Shown here: piece by piece, positions 1-10,344 of the stretch
Layout: every line of letters starts with the position of its first letter
Position numbering within the stretch: position 1 is the first letter of the stretch
DNA from: Lepus europaeus
Taxonomy: Eukaryota; Chordata; Mammalia; Lagomorpha; Leporidae
NCBI RefSeq assembly: GCF_033115175.1
Contig: NC_084834.1
Span: 120,958,275 to 121,022,274, forward strand
DNA length: 64,000 nt
Reading direction: 5' to 3'
The notes under the pieces: model-generated
What the model was told of the DNA's origin: nothing
Databases searched by the model: none
What the model saw: only the letters and a program-made list of their open reading frames with translations
Position numbers and translations under genes: made by a program

Positions 1-84
1 CAGCAGATGGATGCTCGCTCTCTGTCTCTCCCTTCTGTCTGTAATCTGCCTTCCAAATACAAATAAATAAATATTAAAAAACAT
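1..84 (+). mobile_element. CSINE tail, 5' truncated by the window edge
   Basis: It begins at 'cagcagatggatg', passes through the CT-rich segment and ends in an AAATAAATAAA tail. Confidence 0.8.
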
Positions 85-350
85 TTTTGGATATAATGAG
101 AAATAATAAAAGGTTTTTAGAAGGAACATAATGTGGTGTTATTCATAGTTTCAAAAGAATATTCTTGCTGTTTTGTGGAGAAAAGACTGAAGGGGTATCC
201 ATTGATATTTGAGACACCCAAGAAGAGATACCACGCAGGAACTGGACGTTAAAGAGTTTGCAAAATCCTTGAAGAGAGCGTGGGTAGGAGGTAAAAATAT
301 GTGAGCCATTCCAGTGAGGAACTAAGCTGAGTCTTTCAGCCAAGGATTGT

Positions 351-672
351 TCTTTTTTTTTAAAGATATGTTTACTTTTATTTGAAAGGCAGAGTTAGAG
401 GCAGAGGCAGAGAGTGAGGTCTTGGATCTGCTGGTTCACTCCCCACATGGCTGCAGTGGCCAGAGTTGTGCCCATCTGAAGCCAGCAGCTTCTTCTGGGT
501 CTCCCTGATGGTGCAGGGGTCCAAGGACTTGGGCCATCTTCCACTGCTTTCCCAGGCCACAGGAGAGAGCTGGATCGGAAGTGGAGCAGCCTGGATGCGA
601 ATGAGCACCCATATGGGATGCTGGTGCTGCAGGTGGTGGCTTTACCCACTGTGCCACAGAGCCAGCTTCCAG
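351..672 (-). mobile_element. CSINE, full length
   Basis: The T-rich tail starts at 351. 'ggttcactcccca' and 'ccaaggacttgggcca' follow, and the head is at the right end (GTGCCACAGAGCCAG). Confidence 0.92.
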
Positions 673-1214
673 GATTGTTCTAAATGGGGTGGTCGGTTGA
701 AGTTATTGGCTGGGGGGTGGGTAGACTATCAACCTTTGTGAGATACAAAGTTGTAAAGATTTACAACTACCCTCCTCATCACCAACCTTTATGTAGCAGT
801 ATAATTTGCATTTGGTCATAATTCTCTGATAAGTAGCCTGAAGCTCAGAGGAAGACTTGCTCAGTCTCTCAGCATTAGGATTTACACCTCAGCTATTGAC
901 TGCGCGGCCCATAATACCACCAAATATTGTTTCTGTCTTACAGGGATTAGAAAGAACACGGATAACTGGCTAAACCATGTAGGCTCTTCTTTTCTTTTAC
1001 AACCTGCATTCTATTCCATGTTCTACACATCTGAAGCTTCCTATATTTCACTGTCAGCTAGGGTAGTAAAATCAGTAATGACAGAGAAAGAAGGGCTGAG
1101 AGGTATTATGAAGTAGACACTACTCTGACTGATGGGACCCATGGCGGTGGCGAAGCATTTGAGCAAAATACAGAGGATTGCACGAACAGGAACGTCATCG
1201 ATAAAAATGGCCAG
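673..1214. other. Upstream flank with no recognised gene
   Basis: Unique-looking sequence. 820-900 weakly resembles a MIR ('gaagctcagaggaagacttgctcag'). Nothing else is supportable. Confidence 0.4.
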
Positions 1215-1428
1215 CACTTGTGGGACCGTGTATACACCAGGTACTACTGCACAGTCTCCTCTCAGTCACCCTGTGAGATGGGCCTGTTGTTAGCCTCCCT
1301 TCACAGGTGCTGGAATTACAGAAGTGACTCACTTAAGGCCAGGCAGCTAGAGGTGACCTGAGATTTAGATTCAGGTAATTCAGCTCCCTATTCTGTACTC
1401 TTGACCACTGTGCTATTTTGTCCCTCTC
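1215..1428 (+). mobile_element. MIR SINE relic
   Basis: The order 'acaccaggtactac', 'caccctgtgagatgggcctgtt', 'cacaggtgctgga', 'aggccaggcagctag' and 'ttgaccactgtgctatt' follows the MIR consensus from core to 3' end. Confidence 0.75.
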
Positions 1429-2229
1429 ACGTTATCAACTAGAAGTCAGTTGAGAAGGGAGTTGGAAATGCCGTTAAGATGATACCAAGGCATGTAAGAA
1501 GGATTGAACAGAACGTGTGAATTCTGTAAGCTGTGTTTAAGGAAAGGTTTTAGGCTGGGGGATATACATTTAGGATGTATAAAACTATGAGCTAAGGGTT
1601 TTTGTTTTATGGAAACTTGGAAAGCTACTGCTTTCTGATACAGTTTTTATCTTGGAGAGAATATGCGTAGCAAGGACAGGCTGTGAAGTGAACCGTGGGA
1701 AATGTTCAAGTCAGGGCAGAGGGCTGCGCAAGAACCAAGGGATTATCAACGGGCTTGGTAAATAATTAAATACACAGGTGGGGGAGGGAGGAGTCAGAGA
1801 TGAACAAGGCTTGATCCTGGTGACTAAGAGGACAATGAAGCCACTGAAGAGGGCAAAGGTCGTTTTGAAGACACACATTCTAGAAGATGTACGAGGTGGG
1901 ATCCATGTCCAGAGTGAAATCCATATATCCACCCAAGAAAAGCATTCAAACCTGGTGGCTGCCTACTGTATCGGTATTAGTAGCTTTGCCTCCTCCTTGC
2001 TGCTACCAGTAGGTTAGGGCTCCTGACAGCATGTCACAGAAAACCTCACTCAAACAAACCCAGCCACAGCTCAGTAGTTTAACTGAACTCTCCGGAGGAA
2101 TCCAGACCTCACGTGTTCAGAGCATCAGACACATCTGAGGCCGGAGCCCCATCTCTGAATCCGCCTTCTTAGAACCCATGTAGGAGACAGGGCTCCAGGC
2201 TGCCACCGGGAGAGGTCTGCAGCCCAGGA
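1429..2229. other. Flank between MIR and CpG island, no gene seen
   Basis: Mixed-composition sequence. Short open frames here lack any coding signature. It contains the single E-box at 2110. Confidence 0.4.
2110..2115. promoter_or_regulatory. Canonical E-box CACGTG upstream of the minisatellite
   Basis: CACGTG is the class of site bound by CLOCK-BMAL1. It stands in unique sequence about 2.6 kb before the promoter. I found no CACGTG within 4000-5600. A single hexamer is expected by chance every few kilobases, so function is unproven. Confidence 0.2.
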
Positions 2230-2344
2230 CAGCGCACGGACTCCAGCGAGCTTCGCCGGTGGGGCTGGGAGGAGGAGCCCCGTGCGGTGCGGCCGCAGAG
2301 GGCCAGGCCGCGTCCCCACGGCTGCCGGGGCCGGGCTCGAGCAC

Positions 2345-3735
2345 ACGGCGGGGTCTGGCGTTCGCGGAGATCTACCTGAGAGACAGGGCCCACGGGGCCG
2401 GGGTGGAGCACACGGGGGGGGGGTCTGGCGTTCGCGGAGATCTACCTGAGAGACAGGGCCCACGGGGCCGGGGTGGAGCACACGGGGGGGTCTGGCGTTC
2501 GCGGAGATCTACTGAGAGACAGGGCCCACGGGGCCGGGGTGGAGCACACGGCGGGGTCTGGTGTTCGCGGAGATCTACCCGAGAGACAGGGCCCACGGGA
2601 CCGGGGTGGAGCACACGGCGGGGTCTGGCGTTCGCGGAGATCTACCCGAGAGACAGGGCCCACGGGACCGGGGTGGAGCACACGGCGGGGTCTGGCGTTC
2701 GCGGAGATCTACCCGAGAGACAGGGCCCACGGGACCGGGGTGGAGCACACGGCGGGGTCTGGCGTTCGCGGAGATCTACCCGAGAGACAGGGCCCACGGG
2801 GCCGGGGTGGAGCACACGGCGGGGTCTGGTGTTTGCGGAGATCTACCCGAGAGACAGGGCCCACGGGGCCGGGGTGGAGCACACGGCGGGGTCTGGCGTT
2901 CGTGGAGATCTACCCGAGAGACAGGGCCCACGGGGCCGGGGTGGAGCACACGGCGGGGTCTGGCGTTCGTGGAGATCTACCCGAGAGACAGGGCCCACGG
3001 GGCCGGGGTGGAGCACACGGCGGGGTCTGGCGTTCGCGGAGATCTACCCGAGAGACAGGGCCCACGGGGCCGGGGTGGAGCACACGGCGGGGTCTGGCGT
3101 TCGCGGAGATCTACCCGAGAGACAGGGCCCACGGGGCCGGGGTGGAGCACACGGCGGGGTCTGGCGTTCGCGGAGATCTACCCGAGAGACAGGGCCCACG
3201 GGGCCGGGGTGGAGCACACGGCGGGGTCTGGCGTTCGCGGAGATCTACCCGAGAGACAGGGCCCACGGGGCCGGGGTGGAGCACACGGCGGGGTCTGGCG
3301 TTCGCGGAGATCTACCCGAGAGACAGGGCCCACGGGGCCGGGGTGGAGCACACGGCGGGGTCTGGCGTTCGCGGAGATCTACCCGAGAGACAGGGCCCAC
3401 GGGGCCGGGGTGGAGCACACGGCGGGGTCTGGCGTTCGCGGAGATCTACCCGAGAGACAGGGCCCACGGGGCCGGGGTGGAGCACACGGCGGGGTCTGGC
3501 GTTCGTGGAGATCTACCCGAGAGACAGGGCCCACGGGGCCGGGGTGGAGCACACGGCGGGGTCTGGCGTTCGCGGAGATCTACCCGAGAGACAGGGCCCA
3601 CGGGGCCGGGGTGGAGCACACGGCGGGGTCTGGCGTTCGCGGAGATCTACCCGAGAGACAGGGCCCACGGGGCCGGGGTGGAGCACACGGCGGGGTCTGG
3701 CGTTCGCGGAGATCTACCCGAGAGACAGGGCCCAC
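2345..3735. repeat. 67-bp GC-rich minisatellite, 21 units
   Basis: GATCTAC recurs at 2369, 2439, 2506, 2572, 2639 and then exactly every 67 bp to 3711. The early units vary in length (70, 67, 66) because of an expanded G-run and a lost C. Each unit carries a BglII site and three G4 runs. Variant bases mark subsets: CCTGAG in the two leftmost units, GGGACCGGG in three early units, and GTTCGTGG in three. The unit has no stop in any forward frame and 67 is not a multiple of three. Hence three giant overlapping forward ORFs (786, 566 and 425 codons) appear; I regard them as artefacts. Confidence 0.97.
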
Positions 3736-3874
3736 ACAAAGTGTTTCTGAACCAGGATGCCTTCCGCTTCGGAGCCAAGGGACCTGGGACTCGGGCCGTG
3801 GAGGCACTACCGCGAGAGCTTTGTCCTCTTACAGACTTCCCGAGCGGAGTCTTCACACCTGGTCCCGAGGAGAC

Positions 3875-4215
3875 CCCCAGCCCCCGCAAGTCAGGGCCCC
3901 GGCCTGTGCCCCCCCAGTCCCCGCAAGTCGGGGTCCCGGCCTGTCCCTCCCCAGCCCCGCAAGTCAGGGCCCCGGCCTGTGCCCCCCCAGCCCCCGCAAG
4001 TCGGGGTCCCGGCCTGTGCCCCCCAGGCCCCCCAAGTCAGGGCCCCGGCCTGAGCCCCCCCCAGCCCCCGCAAGTCAGGGCCCCGGCCTGTGCCCCCCCA
4101 GCCCCCGCAAGTCGGGGTCCCTGCCTTTGCCCCCACAGCCCCCGCAGTCGGGGTCCCGGCCCGTCCCCGCCGCGGCCACGCAGGTCGGGGTCCCGGCCTG
4201 TCCCCGCCGCGGCCA
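3875..4215. repeat. Second GC-rich minisatellite, about 37-bp unit, roughly 9 copies
   Basis: CCCGCAAGTC-type cores recur at 3888, 3925, 3961, 3998, 4034, 4072 and 4109, then in decayed form near 4146 and 4180. Spacing is 36-38 bp. Units alternate between an AGGGCCCC type and a GGGGTCCC type. The right end grades into a PuF-like run (CCCGCCGCGGCCACG, twice) at the edge of the unique promoter sequence. It is C-rich on the + strand and so distinct from the 67-bp array to its left. Confidence 0.9.
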
Positions 4216-4439
4216 CGGAAAGCCCAGGAAGGCGACTCCAGCGCCGTCGGGCGCCCCCTGACCTCCCTCCTCCAGGGGCGGGCGCGGTCCCTCGCCCGGG
4301 ACCCGAAGAGGGGCGTCGCGCGGCTCCAGCGCCGCCGCAGCGGGCCGCCTCCCGCCAACACCCGGCCGTGCCGGCGCGGGGCAGGGGGCGCCGGGGAACC
4401 CCGCTCCCCGCTCGGCCCCGCGCCGCCTCGCCGGCAACC

Positions 4440-4449
4440 CGCATGCGCA
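4440..4449. promoter_or_regulatory. NRF1-like site 1
   Basis: CGCATGCGCA matches the palindromic NRF1 core GCGCATGCGC at nine of ten positions. It lies about 250 bp upstream of proposed exon 1. Confidence 0.5.
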
Positions 4450-4525
4450 CCGCGCCGCGCGGGGAGCCGAGGGGAGGGGCGGACGCAGAGCCGCGGCCGG
4501 CCGCGGGCCCCGGGGTCACCGACGA

Positions 4526-4535
4526 CGCATGCGCC
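4526..4535. promoter_or_regulatory. NRF1-like site 2
   Basis: CGCATGCGCC has the GCATGCGC palindrome and is 86 bp from site 1. Confidence 0.5.
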
Positions 4536-4670
4536 GGGAGCGCAATCACGGCCTCGGCTCGCGGCTGCCGGCGTCCGGAAGGAAACCCCGAGCCGCCGCC
4601 GCGCGCGCGCTCCCGGTGAGCGGCGCCCCACCGGGTGGGCCCGGGCCTGGCGTCCGCCGCTCGGCCGGCC

Positions 4671-4680
4671 GCGCATGCGT
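4671..4680. promoter_or_regulatory. NRF1-like site 3, next to the presumed start region
   Basis: GCGCATGCGT matches nine of ten bases of the NRF1 palindrome and lies just before proposed exon 1. NRF1 sites in CpG islands are commonly within 100 bp of the start, which supports the placement of exon 1. Confidence 0.5.
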
Positions 4681-4694
4681 GCTGCGGGGCTGGC

Positions 4695-4878
4695 GGAGGA
4701 GGGGGAGGCGGAGCGGGCGGCTGTGGCGGTGCAGTGTTGTGGGGGGCGGGCGGGGGGCGCCACTCGCAGCCCCCGCTGCCGGCGGCTGCCGTCTCCCGGC
4801 CGCGGCGGGCTCGGGGCCTCCGCGCGCCCGCGGCCCGGGTGGGGGAGGGGAGGAGCCGGAGCCGCCGCGAGCCGCACG
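4695..4878 (+). other. CLOCK: Proposed CLOCK non-coding exon 1
   Basis: The donor GAGCCGCACG|GTGAGG at 4879 closes a GC-rich segment that starts near GCGGGCGGCTGTGGCGG. The 5' boundary is an estimate because there is no TATA box and CpG-island promoters usually start at several sites. No ATG is present from 4695 to the donor. Other GT sites in this GC-rich run could also serve as donors. Confidence 0.5.
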
Positions 4879-5540
4879 GTGAGGGCGCGGGGGGCGGCGG
4901 CCGGCCGGGGGCTGGGGCGGGGGCTGGGCGGGGGCCCGGCGGGCGCGGGGCTGGGCTGCGGCGCGGGGGCCCCGGGCCGCTGTGGCCCCGTCCCGCGCCG
5001 GCCGGCCGCCGGGCGCCCGCTAGGCCCTGTGACCCACTTTACTCCTGTCAGCGCCCGGGCAGGCTTGGCGCGGCGCCCATTGGGGCGCTGGGGCGGCCGG
5101 CTGCTGCGGGGATCCCCGCGCGGCCGCCGGGGCCGGGAGGGCTCGGGGCTCGGGCCCCGGGGAGCCCGCGGGCCGCGCCGCGCCCTGGCCGGCCGCCGCG
5201 GGCCCTCTGAGGAGATGGCGCTCGGGCCCGGGGGCGCCTGTCGCCTCCGGCAGAGTTTGTCTCGGGGCGCTGCGCAAAGTTCGCGGGCGAGGGATTAAGA
5301 TGTTTGGGGGGTTGGGAAAAAACACGCACGCGGAGCTTTTCGGTGGAACGCGTTTCCACGAACTTTTCGAAGACCCCGCGGAGCCTGGCCAGGGTCTCCC
5401 GCCGGGGTGGGAGCCGAACCCTGGGCCGGCAGGTGGGCCGTCCAGCCCGGTTGTGGGTTTCTGTCTGTCCCCTGTGCCTCTCAGGCTCGCTTTGAAAAAA
5501 AGAAGCCAAAACCAAAAAAATCACTGTTTTCTCTTAACAG

Positions 5541-5619
5541 GGAAAGAGAAGCACGCGACGCGAAGACGCGTCCGCCGCCGCTGGTGGGGTGACCCTCGCG
5601 CCGAGGCCCGGGATCAAAG
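5541..5619 (+). other. CLOCK: Proposed CLOCK non-coding exon 2
   Basis: A strong acceptor (CTGTTTTCTCTTAACAG) precedes a CpG-dense 79-nt segment, which ends at the donor CAAAG|GTAATT. An earlier donor after CTGGTGGG at 5588 is a weaker alternative. The segment holds no ATG and lies just downstream of the CpG-island promoter. With exon 1, exon 3 and the ATG exon this gives an initiator in exon 4, which is what I recall for human CLOCK. Confidence 0.55.
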
Positions 5620-7027
5620 GTAATTGCGCCGGAAGGTGGCATTGCACTTGGAGCTGCCGTCGACGTGATGGAGGGACATCGGGTGTTTTCCTCTTCCTGT
5701 TGGAAAACACCCTTCCTAGGCGGTCATCAGATAATGGGTTGGTGGCTCTGAAAAGCCCCGGGGACACCTGCAGTCTGGTCGGAGGGGCTTGCTGGGAGGG
5801 GGTTGTCATTCAGAGTTGGCACGAGGAAGGGAGAGGGACGCCGGGGTAGAGGGGGCTCTGGTCACCTGTAGAAGGGGGGTAGAGGAGGCCCTGGTCACCT
5901 GTGGAAGGGAGCCAGGCCTTTTTCTCCGAGTGCGGACACGGGAGGAAAGCGAGTGTGCCTGCGGGAAAGTGGAAGGAACGCCGGTGTGAGGTAGGGTGAG
6001 CCGTGCGCTGTGTTGCCTGTGAGGGTGAGCGGCAACTGTGGACTTGGCGTACGCTCCTTGCGTGGGAAGGAGCTCTGGGGAGACCCTGGAAGGAGAGGGC
6101 GCAGCCTGCGTCAGCTGACTGTCCGTTTTCAGACTGTGACTGCCTTGTGCATTCGCATACCTGGTGAAACAAAAAAAAAAACCTTCCTTCCCAAAATAGT
6201 TTATATGGTTTTGTTTAGTTTTATGGTATTTTGTTTATGGTGATTTGGGGCCATTTTGAGTATTTTAGTTATTTTCTTGGAAAAATAAAGCTTAGGTGAA
6301 ACTGACTACTTCCACTTGGATTTTAAGATGTGAGACTATGGACAAGTAACTTTGAAAAGCTGTTTAGCGATCTTGTAGCTTGCTGAAAGGGATAATGACC
6401 TGGTTTATAATTGGTGTCGCAGCTGGCTGGAATATGCTTTCAGAGCATCTTTGTGTCTCTCCCCTTTTCTCATGAGTCAGTTGTGTTTTATTAAGCCCCA
6501 GTTTTTGTTACAAATAGCGGATAGGAGTACTTCATTAAAATGATAGTAAACTTAATAAACTAATACAGGGTAGTTTGGCTTTTCAGGTTGGGAAGGTTCT
6601 TAAGAAAATCGGAGAAGACCTCTCAAGTGAAATGTGAATTTGTGTAGAGTTATTGCTTAAGGAAAAAACAGGCAGCATTCTCTTTGTACAAAAAACATGT
6701 TTTTATGACTGTGCATTATTTAAAGCCTCGTATTAATGACTTTTTCGCTCTGTCAGCCACAAGGGTAGATTGGAAAAGAGGTTGTTGGGGTAGATATTGT
6801 TTTAGGAGGGATGTTGGTGCTCCCTTTGGTGATTAATATCGTGTGGTCAGAGTACTAGTGAGTGGAGTCTGCTCAGTTTTCACAACGTTACTTTTTTTCA
6901 GCCTTCTTTTGTAGGATAGGATAACTTTTATTTCTGTGTGATGTGGAACTTTCTGATGGCCAAACTTGTGCAAGATGGCACTTACCTTTTTTAGTTGAAC
7001 TCCTTGTGAATCTGTTCAGTCTTTTTA
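5620..7027. other. Start of the 45.7-kb intron, repeat-poor
   Basis: 5620-6120 keeps moderate GC and a duplicated 'ctctggtcacctgtagaaggg' / 'ccctggtcacctgtggaaggg' motif near 5855-5910. From 6170 it becomes AT-rich with no recognised repeat. First-intron sequence this close to a promoter often holds enhancers, but none can be shown here. Confidence 0.4.
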
Positions 7028-7250
7028 GAACGTTTTATTTTTACATTCGAGAGAGGGGAGGGAAAAGAGAAATCTCCCATTTGCTGGTTCACTCTCCGAA
7101 TGCTGAGAGGAGCTGGGGCTGGCCCAGGCTGAAGTTGGGACCCAGGAACTTGATCTGGGTCTCCCACGTGCACGTTAGAGGGAGGCTGGGTTCTGCAGAG
7201 CTGGGATTCAAATCAAGGCTGCCTGCTGCAGCTCGTGGGCCAAGTGCCCG
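7028..7250 (-). mobile_element. Old CSINE
   Basis: It runs from 'gttttatttttacattcgagag' through 'gctggttcactctccgaatg' and 'gggacccaggaactt' to a decayed head. Confidence 0.75.
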
Positions 7251-8006
7251 TCCGTCCCTTCATTCAGTCTTCTCTAGGAAGTCAAAGCACATTGGAAATT
7301 TTACCTAAAATGTTTTAAAAATTATAGAGGTTGATTCTCATGAAAAAGTAAAAGCAATGTAGTGTAGTTGCAATAAGTGAAAATCTCCTTTACATAGTTT
7401 AGTTTGGATTTCACGTACCTCCCCAGACACAGCCGCTGCTAGCACTTCCGTGTGTGGCCTTCTAGATGTTTTTCTGTGCTTTACAGATACATCCTATTCA
7501 GTCGTGAAAACGGTTGTCTTGAGTTACCTTGCACTCTGCCAGGTTGCCCCTGTTGTGGGCTCATGACCACAGGGCTGGCTGGCGACCACGTTGAGCATCT
7601 CGTTGCACCTGAGGGCAGACTCATCTTTTCACTGGTGAGGTGCTAGTCCCCGGGAGGCACTTGCAGTTTGCAAAGGTTGTGCTGATGTGAGGGGTTCTTT
7701 GGTCTGGATGGAATTCACTTGGATTTTAGGACCCTTGAGAGCCTGTGTTGTAGGATTTTCTTTGGCTTTTGACCTTGTCTGTGGTTTGTGGGTTAAACTT
7801 TGATTTTACTCTCCTGTACTTGCAAACCACAGGGGAAGCCCCCTAGATGACATCAGCCTCTCCTTCTGAAGTGAACCTGAGGAACCTCTGTAGTTGACGG
7901 AGGGACACTGATTGACTTGCATGGAATCAGCCCTTAAAGCGGAAAGGGAAGAGGTGGCCCTTTGGTCTGGCTTGTGTTTAACAGCAAAAACACTGCCTTG
8001 CCTTTC

Positions 8007-8046
<40 letters not shown>

Positions 8047-8387
8047 ACCAAGCTACAAAGAATTACCAGGCTGTGTTGCTTTCTAGGTAATGGAGTTTGT
8101 AGGAAGTTCAGAGTATTACCCAAGACTCCTGTGCTAGGTGCCTAGAAAGATGCAGTACAGTTGACCCTGCTGCCCTCAGTGGTTTGAAATCCAGTCTGCT
8201 TAAACTGGTATGTACATAATTATAACAAAGGTAACACAGGGAAAATAGATTGTAGGAGAAAAAAAAATGCAAGGTTTAGAAGGGTGATAAGATTTCCAGA
8301 TTTCCAGCTTGTTTTTTGGTGGGCAGAACATAGGGTTTTGAGGGAGAATGTATACCTCAACCTTTTAATTGATTAAGAAAGGATAGA
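7251..8387. other. Intronic sequence with one microsatellite
   Basis: No gene or long repeat is recognised apart from the (AG)n tract at 8011-8042. Short ORFs here are closed by stops in all frames within 110 codons. Confidence 0.4.
8011..8042. repeat. (AG)n microsatellite, about 16 units
   Basis: Perfect AG dinucleotides outside any SINE. Confidence 0.95.
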
Positions 8388-8663
8388 GGGGCCAGCATTG
8401 TGGCACAGCTGGTTAAGCCACTACCTGCACTGCCAGGATCCAGTATGTTCACCGATTTGAGTCCTGGCTGCTCCACTTCCGATCCAGCTCCCTGCTGATG
8501 TACCTGGGAAAGCAGCAGCAGATGATCCAAGTGCTTGGGCTCTTGCCACCCAAGTGGGAGATCCGGATGAAGCTCCTGGCTTTGCCTGGCCAGCCCTGCC
8601 CTTTGCAGCCATGTGGGGAGTGAACCAGACGGTGGAGGATCTGTCTCTGTCTCTTCCTTTCTC

Positions 8664-8697
<34 letters not shown>

Positions 8698-9040
8698 GAC
8701 AGGCAGAGTTAGAGAGAGAAAGGTCTTCCTTTTCTGTTGGTTCACCCCACAAATGGCTGCTATGGCCGGCGCGCTGCGGCCTACTGCGCCGATCCAAAGC
8801 CAGGAGCCAGGTGCTTCCTCCTGGTCTCCCATGTGGGTGCAGGGCCCAAGCACTTGGGCCATCCTCCACTGCACTCCCAGGCCACAGCAGAGAGCTGGAC
8901 TGGAAGAGGAGCAACCGGGACAGAATCCGGCGCCCCGACCGGGGCTAGAACAAGGTGTGCTGGCGCCAAAGGTGGGGGATTAGCCTAGTGAGCTGCGGCG
9001 CCGGCCAACTCTGCCTTTCAAATAAATAAATAAAAAAGAT
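8388..9040 (+). mobile_element. CSINE split by a second CSINE
   Basis: The head at 8388 (GGCCAGCATTGTGGC) runs to the CT-rich tract near 8680. The remaining 'aactctgcctttcaaataaataaa' tail resumes at 9007 on the far side of the minus-strand CSINE at 8681-9006. Confidence 0.88.
8681..9006 (-). mobile_element. CSINE inserted in the tail of another CSINE
   Basis: T-run, GACAGGCAGAGTTAG, then 'ttcaccccacaaatggctgc', 'ccaagcacttgggcca' and a well-preserved head ending GCGGCGCCGGCC. It must be younger than its host copy. Confidence 0.93.
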
Positions 9041-9044
9041 AGAA

Positions 9045-9350
9045 CACGGGCTGACAAAGTGGATGAAGCCACTGCTTGTGATCCCACTATCCTGTATGAG
9101 TGCTGTTTCGAGTCCCAGCTGCTCCATTTCCTGTCTGGCTTCCTGCTAATGGGCCCGGGAAAGCAGTGGAAGAAAGCCTAAATGCTTGGGCCCACTACTA
9201 CTCATTTGGATGACTAGGATGTTGTTCTTGGCTTGTGGCTTCTTCAGCCTGGCCCAGCCTCTGCTGTTGCAGCCATTTGGGGAGTGAACCAGAGGATGGA
9301 CGATCTCTCTCCCACCCTCCCTTTCAAATATAAATTTTTAAAAAGAAAAA
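9045..9350 (+). mobile_element. CSINE, diverged
   Basis: 'gggctgacaaagtggatgaagcc' head, 'gggcccgggaaagcagtgg' middle, and a CCCTTTCAAATATAAA tail. Confidence 0.85.
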
Positions 9351-10344
9351 AGGACAAATTTCAAAAGCTCAAATATTAGCTCTCAATGTGAAGAGTTATT
9401 TATATCCTTTTAACAGGCATCTGTGAGACTGATAGCAATTTTAAAAGTTTTTTTTTTTTTTAAAGCTTTCCCACTGGAAAGAACTATTTGCTGTTGTATT
9501 TGTTATAATACAACCTCTGCAGTCCTTAGGAAAAATTAATTCTGTCATTTAACTCTTATCTACCATCAAATGTGTCAGGCACTGTTAGTATTAAAAGAAA
9601 GTTATTTCCTCTTATCTCATTGTTTCTTCAAAGCACATACTTAATGTCACTTCACGTTTTTACTTTGGTGACAGGTCAAATACAATATTTACTTACTGTG
9701 AATATTTTAATAAAGCAGTAGCATTGTGGAGGGAGAAACTGCCTCTTACTATTTATGTCTGTTTGCTTACAGTTCTTTGCAGGTGTATAAAGTCAAATAT
9801 TTTTTAAGTGTTTCTTATAAACATTATACCAGTGGACATTGCATTTCTCTCTTTCTGAGTCCAAAGTTCTGGACATAGTTGTGTGTGTTTTTATAGAACT
9901 CTTTCAAGTGTTGGAGCAAATTACTCTTACTAATTGACTGTAATTATATAATAGCATGTATGTTTATAGTTTGCTTTACAACCATTTGTTAATGGCTGTT
10001 CGCTGTTGCTTCATAAGTTAGGCGGATGAAGAGATTCCTGTTTTCCTCTGTGTTTTTGGTTATGCAGCTGTTATGTTACCAAAAGTTTTTTGCATAAATA
10101 TAGTCTCAACTCAGTTATATTTTTGTGTATTTTACAAAGATACAATTCTGCTTATTTTTTAGTATTAGAAGGTCATAAAAATCAGTTGTAAATGAAATTT
10201 TATGAATGTGTTTTACTTTATAGCAAGTTGTATTGATGATTTACTTTTTATTCAGAAATATTTTTATTTCTACGTTAAGGTCAGATATTAAGACAAACAT
10301 TCCTATCTTTTGTAAAGAGTTCACATTTAGAAGGCACATTTGCC
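9351..10344. other. AT-rich intronic sequence, nothing recognised
   Basis: Low GC with frequent T-runs and no coding signature. Confidence 0.4.

Larger units (their letters stand above)
2230..5460. promoter_or_regulatory. CpG island spanning the minisatellites and the CLOCK promoter
   Basis: CpG dinucleotides are frequent throughout this stretch and rare on both sides. The left part (to 4215) owes its CpGs to tandem repeats. The right part (about 4230-5460) is unique sequence and is the likely true promoter island. It holds GC boxes (GGGGCGG at 4476-4482 and G-rich runs at 4741-4760), three NRF1-like palindromes, and an inverted CCAAT box (ATTGG at 5079-5083) within intron 1. No TATA box is seen. 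Confidence 0.85.

Noticed and set aside
2345..3735. CRISPR array
   Set aside because: The periodic units have no variable spacers, the unit is tandem, and the genome is mammalian.
1..4200. A second gene upstream of CLOCK (the neighbour PDCL2 in human)
   Set aside because: No exon-like open segment with splice sites and recognisable protein is present. In human the neighbour lies further away.
2259..4619. Long forward ORFs (786, 566 and 425 codons) as protein genes
   Set aside because: They are the 67-bp and 37-bp arrays read through. The same peptide appears in all three frames and no initiator context or domain is seen.
3891..4877. 328-codon minus-strand frame across the CpG island
   Set aside because: It is a GC-rich shadow of the C-rich minisatellite and promoter, with low-complexity Gly/Pro/Arg/Ala translation.
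8357..8914. 185-codon minus-strand ORF
   Set aside because: It is a read-through of two opposed CSINEs.
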